Source of the DNA: Ostrinia nubilalis
Taxonomy: Eukaryota; Arthropoda; Insecta; Lepidoptera; Crambidae
Length of the DNA stretch: 64,000 bases
Direction: 5' to 3'
NCBI RefSeq assembly: GCF_963855985.1
Contig: NC_087093.1
Location: forward strand, 13,531,001-13,595,000
The position numbers and the translations under genes are program-made. The notes beneath the pieces were generated by a model. That model saw only the letters and a list, made by a program, of their open reading frames with translations, did no database searches and was not told the DNA's origin. Each line of letters opens with the position of its first letter. Positions within the stretch are counted from its first letter, which is position 1. Positions 1-12,000 of the stretch are shown one piece after another.

Positions 1-3000
1 TCTCGCTTCGCAGATGAACCCGCAAGCCGTGTGCTCGGTCGCTGGGCTATGTAACAGCGCCAGGATCGATCAACTCCTGGAAGCTTATGTAAGTACTACC
101 AGGCCTGTTCATCTCCGCGAGTTTACATCGAAAACAAAACACGCACGATGACCCACCTACAGGATACTATTCGACAAGGCCTCACATACGAGCGAACATT
201 GACTCACGCACGCGTATTCTTGTGTATGATGGAAGAAAATAAAAAAATGGTGTACTAAATACTGTGCAGTATTTAACTGCCTAAATAATAATACAAACAC
301 AGAATTTCGTTGTTTTTATTTTTTTAGGGGAATAAATTTTATAATAATACATTAACTTAAAAACTAATGATAAAAACTATTTACAAAATAAAAAATACTT
401 CACCCCCAGCGCCGCAGTCAGGAATGGTGCCCAAAAGGCTGGCAGCATTGCCACGTTGAATGACCAGGCTAATTCTCTGGCCGAAATAGCTGCCAGCCTT
501 TTGATCACCGGTCACCTCGGTGAGCCTCTTTGCCAGTTCCTTATAAAAGGAACGAGCGCTTGGACCCCATGGTCCCATAGTCAAACACAGAATGTACTTT
601 TTTAGGTTGCCTCAAGACACTGAGAGGTAAATAATTAGTTAATATTATTCATGATAATTCATGCTAAATCATGTATTTCCTCCGCCATTTTCCGCAGTTT
701 GGCACCTCACGTCACATCATTTTACCGAAGTCAGCCCTATAGCTTCGGCGCAGTGCCGATCACTGACGTTTGTCAACAAAATGGTGCTTGACTCTAGAGA
801 CAGGCTAAATTACACCATATTGTTAATGACATTGAGCATACATTTGTTTAAAATTTTAAATACCTTCGCGAAGTAAAACTTCTGTACGTAGTACTTATTG
901 GCTTGTTGGCTGTATCATAAAATTCATATTATCACTTATGTAACTAAACATTTAATTTTTTAATTTTTCGCCTATTATGTGATCTGATTTTATTAAACAC
1001 AACAGAAAAATATTTTGTTTTATAGAACACTCAGCTGACCAAAGTCGTAAGCTGCAACAACTGCCGGCAGACGGTCGCTGTAGCGAGGAGGCGGTTCGAA
1101 GCGACCTCCTACGAAGATTTCCTCCTTAGCCTGCTTCAGGTAAGAAGAAACATTCTGTAGATCAGCTGTTGTTGATAATTCACAAAATATAAGTTTTACG
1201 AAGCTTCTCACTTCGAGTAAGGCCCAGAACAGACGGTGAAACGCCACTGCAACGAAACTGCAACTTTCTGATGATTCTGAATGAAACTGTAACTGAAAGT
1301 TTCAAACTGGTCGCGTCATGTGTGGTCTCTCAACGGACGCTATGGCAGAAACTTAGATGCAATTCAAAAGTAACTAGCAGTTGCAGTTTCGTTGCAGTTG
1401 CGTTTCACTGTCTGTTCGGGGCCTAAAAGGAAAAAAATCTTAAAAATACATCATCATTCAGCCTGCACTGCAGGAACATGATTCTCTCTAATTTACCAGG
1501 GGTAAATGGATGATTTGAGCTTCATACTCCCACCCTGGCCAGACGGGTTCAGGCCAGTTAGTTGTCTTTTACATCTCGGGCCTGTCTTAAAAACAGGTGT
1601 CTACCCCTTGAGGCGATTAAATAATAATTAATAATTGTATCATCCAGGTGTGCCGCAACATGGATTCTCTCTCGGACTCGTGTTCCATGCTGATCTTCCA
1701 ATACTACGAGAACATTCTAGAAGCCGTGAAGAAGGACTTGACCCCTGAGAGCGTGTGCCATGTCAGCGGACAGTGCACTTACCGGTTCCACACGCACGAC
1801 CAGTTCACCTTCCCGGAGTTCGAGCCTCAGCCTACTGAGTGAGTTGATTGCAATAATTCTAGGTCATTCTAGAAGCCGTAATGCTACGAGAACATTCTAG
1901 AACTCTCAAGAAGAATCTGACGTCACAGAGCGTGTGCCACGTGAGCGGACAGTCACTTACCGGTTCCACACGCACGACCAGTTCACCTTCCCGGAGTTCG
2001 AGCCTCAGCCTACTGAGTGAGTTGTTTGCAATAATTCTGTCATTCTAGAAGCCGTAATGCTACGAGAACATTCTAGAACTCTCAAGAAGAATCTGACGTC
2101 ACAGAGCGTGTGCCACGTGAGCGGACAGTGCTTACAAGTTCCACACACGACCAGTTCACCTTCCCGGAGTTCGAGCCTCAGCCTACTGAGTGAGTTGTTT
2201 GCAATAATTCTAGGTCATTCTAGAAGCCGTAATGCTACGAGAACATTCTAGAACTCTCAAGAAGAATCTGACGTCACAGCGTGTGCCACGTGAGCGGACA
2301 GCACCTACCGGTTCCACACACACGACCAGTTCACCTTCTCGGAGTTCGAGCCTCAGCCTACTGAGTGAGTTGATTGCAATAATTGTAGGTCATTCTACAA
2401 GCCGTAATGCTACGAGAACATTCTAGAACTCTCAAGAAGAATCTGACGTCACAGAGCGTGTGCCACGTGAGCGGACAGTGCACTTACCGGTTCCACACGC
2501 ACGACCAGTTCACCTTCCCGGAGTTCGAGCCTCAGCCTACTGAGTGAGTTGTTTGCAATAATTCTGTCATTCTAGAAGCCGTAATGCTACGAGAACATTC
2601 TAGAACTCTCAAGAAGAATCTGACGTCACAGAGCGTGTGCCACGTGAGCGGACAGCACTTACCGGTTCCAGACGCACGACCAGTTCACCTTCCCGGAGTT
2701 CGAGCCTCAGCCTACTGAGTGAGTTGTTTGCAATAATTCTAGGTCATTCTAGAAGCCGTAATGCTACGAGAACATTCTAGAACTCTCAAGAAGAATCTGA
2801 CGTCACAGGGCGTGTGCCACGTGAGCGGACAGTCACTTACCGGTTCCACACGCACGACCAGTTCACCTTCCCAGAGTTCGAGCCTCAGCCTACTGAGTGA
2901 GTTGATTGCAATAATTGTAGGTCATTCTACAAGCCGTAATGCTACGAGAACATTCTAGAACTCTCAAGAAGAATCTGACGTCACAGAGCGTGTGCCACGT

Positions 3001-6000
3001 GAGCGGACAGTGCTTACAAGTTCCACACACACGACCAGTTCACCTTCCCGGAGTTCGAGCCTCAGCCTACTGAGTGAGTTGTTTGCAATAATTCTAGATC
3101 ATTCTAGAAGCCGTAATGCTACGAGAACATTCTAGAACTCTCAAGAAGAATCTGACGTCACAGAGAGTGTGCCACGTGAGCGGACAGTGCACTTAGGCCC
3201 AGAACAGACGGTGAAACGAAACTGCAACTGCTAGTTACTTTTGAGTTGCATCTAAGTTTCTGCCATAGCGTCCGTTGAGAGACCACACATGACGCGACCA
3301 GTTTGAAACTCAGTTTCAGTTTCATTCATAAGAATCATCAGAAAGTTGCAGTTTCGTTGCAGTTGCGTTTCACCGTCTGTTCTGGGCCTTACAGGTTCCA
3401 CGCACGACCAGTTCACCTTCCCGGAGTTCGTGCCTACCGAGTAAGTTCTTGCTATAATCAGTGTGCTTACCATGAGTTTACGTTAGGTGTGCTCGCTAGC
3501 GACTGCGTAAAAAAATGACATTAATTGTATGACATATTGTGCAGCGCCCCTAGCGGCTACTTTCAAGAAACAAAATCTTCATAGAGATTTTTGACGTACT
3601 CGCTAGCGAGCACACCTAACGTAAACTCATGGTAGGTAGGCCTGTTCATCTCCGCGAGTTTGCATTGAAAACAAAACACGCGCGACTACCCCTTCTGAGA
3701 TACCTAATCGACAGGACAATTACGAGCGAGTATTGATGCACGCACGTGTATTTTTCACCCATCTGTAAAGACAATAAACTATATGTAAGTAAAAACGGTG
3801 GTGTAATTAATACTGTGCAGTATTTTAACTGTCTGAATAATAATAGAAACACAAAATATAATTCATGCTTATTCATGTATTTCCTCCGCCATTTTCTGCA
3901 GTTTGGCACCTCACGTCACTTATCATTTTACCGAAGTCAGCCCTATGGCTTCGGCGCAGTACCGATCACTGACGTTTGTTTGTCAACAAAATGGTGCTCG
4001 ACTCTTGAGACAAGCTAAATTACACCATATTGTTAACGACATTGAGCATACATTTTTTTAAATACCTTCGCGAAGAAATCCTTCTGTACGTAGTACTTAT
4101 TTATCATTCTGTGATATAAATACAGCTAGAACATTCTAGAACTCTCAAGAAGGATCTGACCCCTCAAAGCGTGTGCCACGTCAGCCGACAGAATGCGGAC
4201 CTCTAAGATTCTCGATCATTCTGAAAGTTATAATACTACGAGAAAATTCCAAAATCTTTGAAGATGTTTGTGTAATTGAATTAAACTTGTCACCATTTAT
4301 AAAAACCTATGTTTCATCATTCATGATCATCGTTTATTTATTTATCAAAAGGCATGTAGTGTCAATCAGAAGATAAAATAGTACAATAAACATGTTATAG
4401 CCCGACCAGGAACATAAAAACCCTCGCCATGTTGCGGAAAACTAATGGTACTAATTTCTTTTAATGGCAACAGTAACTGAAAACTTCATTGACATGTCAC
4501 CTTGCATGTCAGTCTATTGCTGTCAAAGTGTAAACAAACTTTATTTTAAATGTGCGCAATTGATTTTGTGATTAAATTGCTAAAATCTTTTTATAGTCGT
4601 TAAAGAAAAGTGGTTCACAATGTGTTAAAGTATTTGTCGAAGAGAAATACTAAGGGTTCGGACAATATTTTCATTGAATAATGTTTCCGACAAAGGCTGT
4701 CAAATTGACTGACATGTTTATCGTATAGTACAGTCCACTATGAAAATTAGCTGTGGTTTGTTTCAACTACCTATTTTAAAAAAATTTGTCACTTTCTAAG
4801 TGTTGAATTTTATGGAATTGGGAAAGAAGTACCGAGTTTGAAGCGTTCATGAGCAAACATTGCAGTTGAATATTCAAGTTCTGAATTTGATTATTGATGA
4901 ATAATAAAATAAATCCTACTAGCTCGATTGATGGTTTCATTTAATTTATTTAAACCAGGTTACCTATAATAATATTTTTTCGTTAATTTATGAAAATATC
5001 AAAGAAGAACGGTCATCTGTGACCCAGGCCCGACAGAAACGAGACATATCTCAGTTTTTTTGTCATGTCTTAATTAGTTAAATTATATATTTTTTATATT
5101 CGAAATCTATGTATAACACCAAAATATTACCCTTTGTTTTTGTTTAGGCGTTATACAAAAACTACTACAAAATGCCTATTTGTCACCAAAATTGGTAAAT
5201 GTATGCACCTAAATGTCTATTACAGCTGCTATAGAATGTATCTAGGTGACCTGGAGATACAGCCGGATTATACAGGGTGGAAAAAATAATAAGTTACAAA
5301 ATCCAAAAATTCAATGTTACCAGCTTCCATAATCTGTACCCTATTATTGGTACCATTTGAAAGAGCTCGTGAAGCACTTTCAGAATCAGTAACTAGTTTT
5401 TCAATATCTTGTATAGTTTAGAAATAATCGAGTGAGATCACTTATCGTTCCATATGTATAACCACCCTGTATAATCCGGTTGTATCTCCAGGTCACCTAG
5501 ATACATTCCATAGCAGCTGTAATAGACATTTAGGTACATACATTTACCAATTTTGGTGATAAATAAGCATTTTGTATTAGTTTTTGTATAACGCCTAAAC
5601 AAAAACAAAGGGTAATATTTTGGTGTTATACATAGATTTCGAATATAAAAAATATATAATTTAACTAATTAAGACATGGCAAAAAAACTGAGGTATGTCT
5701 CGTTTCTGTCGGGTCTGGGTTTTTTTTGTATGGGGCGTGACCGTTCTTCTTAGCCCGTAATCCTGAATCCTGATACATAAAGTTAGCCTATTAATTTAAC
5801 ACAGGTACGACTGTACTCAGTGTTGCACTATCAAATACAATTGACGCGCCTCTATGCCAGGGTTTTTATGTTCCTGGTCAGGCTATAATGCTTAAATCTA
5901 ATCTAGGGCGTGTGCACACAGCGTGCTAACGTAGTGTAAATGTTTGTTCTAGTGATGTCCCCTGCGAGTTCTGCGAGCAACTTGTGAAGCACATGCGCGA

Positions 6001-9000
6001 CACACTGGTTGCAAACACCACTGAACTTGAATTCTACAAGGTGCTCAAAGGTAGGTGTGGCTTATGGTACTATCGGCAACAGTGTTAACTGCCCATTGCC
6101 ATTCATGTCATCTCGTTCTATCGCAAAGAATCACCATTTGATTAGAGCGAGAGCAAAAACGGAAATGGATTATTAACAGTGTGGCCGTGTGTACTTGCTT
6201 TACTTATTTATTCAGTGCTATAACTGACGACTACATTTTATCACGGATAATTTATTTCTTGTCTCCAACCAATCGCCTTACAATAAGGATTTCGTTTTAG
6301 CGCTCATCAGTTGGCACCACTGTAGAGTAAGTGTACTTGCCAGTGGCGCCAACTGTTAAAGTAAAACGATGGCCCTCAATTCTCAACACAAACTCGTATT
6401 ACATATTGTTTTTACGTTAACTTATGAACCAGTAATCCTATAACAGAAAAATGTCTGTATTTTGAATATAAAAAGCACTTTCAGCCATGAGGCTATGCTA
6501 TAGCTATAATATGAATTGTATCTCTTGCTAGAATATATTTTGCCTTTTATATTTAGTTACTTTATGGCTCTGTTTTAACTAGGTCTCTGCAAACAAACCG
6601 GCAACTTCAAGACGGAATGCCTTCACCTCGCCGAGCAATACTACCCGATGGTCTACCACTACCTGGTCTCCGACCTTCAGCCCGACAAGGTCTGCCAACT
6701 CATGGGCATGTGCGGCAAGAAACTTGACACGCCAATCGCGCCCTTGTTGCCTAAGGAACTCGTCATTAAGTCGGTTGCGACGTCGCCCAAACTCATCGGT
6801 ACTGACGAAGCTAACAGCTACAAGGTGCGTTGATGCTAATTTATTTATTTTGCAGTTTTGTTTCCGCATTGATACAGCTGCGACTTTAGATGGTCACAGC
6901 GTAACGCTAATTCAAAATCTTCTATAATATAAAAATGAAACGCAAAATGTGTTGGTAAGCGCATAACTCAACAACGCCTGGACCAATTTTACCGATTAAT
7001 GTTCGTTGAAGTCCAAGGACGGTTTTTACGGCGAGAAAAATTCGAAAAAATTTCGGGAAAACCATAAAAACAGCCATTTTTTCACGCTGGCAAAGCCACG
7101 GGCTGAAGGCTAGTATAGTATAAAAACTTTCAGTGACAGTAGCGAGCGAAACTTTTGTCAGTATTAAATAATAATCTTATGATCAGTTTTGTCTATTTAA
7201 CATAAATTTTAGAGTAAAGCCTGGTCCGTGAGCACGTAGAATCCCGTCCAATGACCCCAAGCTACCCATCCTTATCGCTCGCACGTAATTATGTTGCTGC
7301 GGGCGCGCGTCGCACAGTCGCGGCAAGGATGGGCAGCTTGAGGTCATTGGACGGGATTCTACGTGCTCACGGACCAGGCTTTAGTAGTAGTCAACAGTAA
7401 GGCTTATAAGCCTTATGTTATAACGTAAAACAAGCCTATAACTATGTCATCTGTATTTAAGCTTTATGTTTTCTAAATAAAACTATCTTCTTCAGGTGAA
7501 CACCAAGCAAGAGAACGTCCGCATAATGGACACGGAAGACCTGCCGCCGCTGACACTGGACCGCATGTTCGTGAGGATGCCTCAGAGCAAGGCCGGCTGC
7601 TCCTTCTGCCAGTACTTCCTGCACTATCTGCAGGTCGAACTCAGCGACTCTAGGACTGAGGTGAGATATCATCATTTCAGCCACAGGACGTCCACTGCTG
7701 AACATAGGCCTCGCCCAATTATTTCCATATTGCTTGGTCGTCGTTTCAGCCAAATGACGTCCACTGCTGGACAAAGGCCTCCCCCAAGGTTTTCCACAAT
7801 GAACGGTCCTCCGCTGCCCGCATCCAGGCTCTTCCCGCGACCTTTACCAGATCGTCGGTCCACCTAGTAGGAGGCCTGCCCACGCTACGTCTTCCAGCCC
7901 GTGGTCGCCACTCGAGAACTTTCCTGCCCCAACGGCCATCGTCTCTACGTGCTATGTGCCCCGCCCACTGCCACTTGATTTTAGCAATTCTGCGAGCTAT
8001 GTCGGTTACTTTGCTTGCTTGGTAGGTTTAATTGATTGGTAGCGGCCTGTATCCAGCTTACTGCCTTTATGAGACCGTCGGTCCACCTTGTGGATGGATT
8101 CCCTACGCTGCGCTTTCCGGTACGTGGCTTCCACTCCAGAATCTTGCTGCCCCATCGGCCGTCAGTTCTGCGTACTATATGCCCTGCCCATTGCCACTTC
8201 AGCTTGCTTCAGGTGAGATATAATAATGTAGTAATCAGGTGAGTACAAGCAAGAGAACGTCCGCATAATGGACACGGAAGACCTGCCGCCGCTGACACTG
8301 GACCGCATGTTCGTGAGGATGCCTCAGAGCAAGGCCGGCTGCTCCTTCTGCCAGTACTTCCTGCACTATCTGCAGGTGGAGCTAAGCGACTCTAGGACTG
8401 AGGTGAGATATCATCATTTCAGCCACAGGACGTCCACTGCTGAACATAGGCCTCCCCCAATGATATCCACATCTCTCGAATGGTAGCGGCCTTCCTGATT
8501 CGTAAATGAAAGTCCCACGGTGCGTTTGCTGGTACGTGGCCTCCACTCCAGAACCTTGCTGCCCCATCGGCCGTCAGTACTGCGTACTATGTGCCCTGCC
8601 CATTGCCACTTAAGCTTTCTTCAGGTGAGATATAATCATCATTTCAGCCACAAGACGCCCACTGCTGAACATAGGCCTCCCTCATTGATTTATGCCCGTT
8701 TTCACCATCAATCCCTAATTTCTAAGTGACCCCTATGGTAACACGTAACAGGAAATTTGTTTTCAAAGTGGCCACTTAAAAATTAGGGATTGATGGTGAA
8801 AACGGGCATTAGTGGCCTTTATCCAGCGCGCCTTCCTGCTACCTTTATGAGATCATCGGTCCACCTTGTGGATGGATTCCCTACGCTGCGCTTTCCGGTA
8901 CGTGGCCTCCACTCCAGAACCTTGCTGCCCCATCGGCCGTCAGTTCTGTGTACTATGTGCCCGGCCCATTGCCACTTCAGCTTTCTTCAGGTGAGATATA

Positions 9001-12000
9001 ATAATGTAGTAAGAAGGTACAAGCAAGAGAACGTCCGCATAATGGACACGGAAGACCTGCCGCCGCTGACACTGGACCGCATGTTCGTGAGGATGCCTCA
9101 GAGCAAGGCCGGCTGCTCCTTCTGCCAGTACTTCCTGCACTATCTGCAGGTGGAGCTAAGCGACTCTAGGACTGAGGTGAGATATCACCATTTCAGCCAC
9201 AGGACGTCCACTGCTGAACATAGGCCTCCCCCAATGATTTCCACATCTCTCGAATGGTAGCGGCCTTCCTGATTCGTAAATGAAAGTCCCACGGTGCGTT
9301 TGCTGGTACGTGGCCTCCACTCCAGAACCTTGCTGCCCCATCGGCCGTCAGTACTGCGTACTATGTGCCCTGCCCATTGCCACTTAAGCTTTCTTCAGGT
9401 GAGAGTAAGGATGCCTCAGAGCAAGGCCGGCTGCTCCTTCTGCCAGTACTTCCTGCACTAACTGCAGGTGGAGCTAAGCGACTCTAGGACTGAGGTGAGA
9501 TATCATCATTATTTCAGCCGTAGGACGTCCACTGCTGAACATAGGGCTCCCTCATTGATTTATGCCCGTTTTCACCATCAATCTCTAATTTTTAAGTGAC
9601 CCCTATGGTAACACATAACAGGAAATTTGTTTTCAAAGGGGTCACTTAAAAATTAGGGATTGATGGTGAAAACGGGCATTAGTGGCCTATATCCAGCGCG
9701 CCTTTCTGCTACCTTTATGAGGTCGTTGAAGCACTTTGTGGATGGACGTCCTACGCTGTGTTTTCTGGTACGTAGCCTCCATTTCAGAACCTTGCTGTCT
9801 AGTAACGAAATAGATGTTTACAAACAACTCGTCCTCTTCCAAAACTTGTATCTTCTGGTGTCAATAGAACGTAAACGAAACGTACTAAAAATAATAATAT
9901 TCGATAACGCAACTGTAACAGTAGTAGTTGTATCAATTGGTAAAGAAAGGATATTGGTCTTCGTCCATATATTGTTGGCCTAAGAACCAACAGTGATGAA
10001 AAATACCTCTCTAAATTCAAAATGACACGACTTAGCATAAACGAACAATGACCCTAACGAACACTTCTAAAAAAAACTATTTCTTTAATTTTATAGGATG
10101 AGATCAAGGAAGCAGTGAACAAGGCGTGCGACCGCTTGCCAAAGTCCATCGATGGGGAATGCCGCACCTTCGTCACCAACTACGGACCCGCCGTCATCGC
10201 TCTGCTGGTGCAAGAGATTGACCCGGCCAGTGTGAGTATTACATTTGGTTTACATTTAGTTCCTGCACTATCTAATAAATGCATGACTAGAAGGCCCAAA
10301 GTATGACTGAAAGAGATTTCATTTATGACATCGGATTCGCTTTTTGTACACCGATATTGTGTGTAATAACGTCATAAATAAATAGTTGGGGTTATTGTAC
10401 CTTAGCTGGCGATCACATTATATCAAAACCAGTTGCTTTCGCAATAAATTACGAATTGCATTAATTACAATTTGTATTAAACTAGAATACACACTTAATA
10501 CAATAAAAAAAACTAACTACGACTGACAGATTTCAACTGTTACTTTAAACAAGTCTGGCGACTGAGGGGACCTAATCTTTTTTTTATCAGCTTTTACACA
10601 TTTTTTTTTTAATAATAAATTGATTATTTCTCACCACATACAATACATATAAAACAATAAGAATATTATGAACAATCAAGAAATTGTGGCAGGTTAATAC
10701 CTGAATTAGGAAAATTCCTGTTGCTCAGGATATTAACCCTCCACCCCATACAAGAAGTATTAAAGTTTATACACCGTGTTACTTTGCATTCTTGCCATAT
10801 TCACAGAGACAAAAGTAGGGAACAATACCTATTATTTAAGATAAACAAGAGACTCCTATAAAGAAAGTACACTAAGTTTTTAGTAAATTTGGTTTTTCAG
10901 TACAAATTGGAATAAACCAATTTTGTCTCGCACGTTCTACAGGTGCAATTGGAATAAACCTAGTGGGCGTGGCCTAGTTCTTATTAATCTGTGATGTTTT
11001 ATGGCTCTGGGTACCAGCCTTTTTATCCAGTCATAATAATTATTTTAAAATACTCTTCAGTTGATTTCAGATTTTCCTTTCTACTTTACGGGCTTATGAC
11101 CGTCAAAAATACGTAATAATTATTAGGGTTTTAATTAATTTATAACATAGTTCCATATTTTTGCAAATTAATAAATTAAGTATGAAATGAAATCACCTTA
11201 TTCACAATTAATTATCTATATTATATTTATTTATAAGTTCCTACTTACAAAGTTTACGTACTGCGAAGCAAATGTTCAAATTGTCCTCCGTTCTGATGAA
11301 GGCACAGTCTAGCACGGCGAAGCGTTGGTATTTCGCTTTAGTTTTCACAACACAAACGTTTTGTCTAACAGTTTCGCTGAAACAATCCTTTCATGTAACA
11401 CGTTTACACTGTTTATCTCTTCTGCGCATACCAGTCGTTTCAAGTCACTCTTAGTCCATTGGTGTTAGGTCCGAGGGTCGTGGTGGCCAAGCTACTGGAC
11501 CCCCTCGTCCAATCCACTGTTCACCAAACGTATTATTCGCGCACTTGACGTCCTTATTGTGGGGAAGCACCATCCTGCTGGTAGTAAAGCATTTGGTGTA
11601 ACGCTATGGGTACGTCATCAAGCATGTCGTCTAAGACGTCTTGCAGACACTCCAAGCACCATTTTGATGAATTATACGTTGTTTTAATACACTTCAGTCA
11701 TTTTTGTATTATTTATAACGTGATTTGTGATTGATGGATTTCTCAGTTCTTTACAAAAGTGTCAAAAAGACATTTTAAAGACAATAGATTGCAATAGATA
11801 TTTAAAAATACAATAAAAAGTAAAAAAGTCTTCATCACCATCGCCAACAAGTGATGTGCATGCGTTACGATAATTAGTGATGTGTTTAACAGATTGTCGA
11901 TAAAATAAAATATTCAAGATTAAAAAATAAAATTTTCGGGCATTATTTTTTTACGGATTTGTGTTCAGTATCAGTAATATAGTTACCTCTGTAAATATGG

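Noticed and set aside
2057..2958. Repeated frames beginning MLREHSRTLKKNLTSQ
   Set aside because: Out-of-frame readings of the exon-3 array; they shift between units and have no independent signals.
1859..3195. Regular repeats with similar spacing, superficially like a CRISPR array or satellite
   Set aside because: Units are 176 bp, contiguous and derived from the neighbouring exon, in an animal genome; there are no spacers.
8790..9260. 156-residue frame spanning LINE and exon 6 copy 3
   Set aside because: A chance fusion of LINE antisense sequence with the copied exon.
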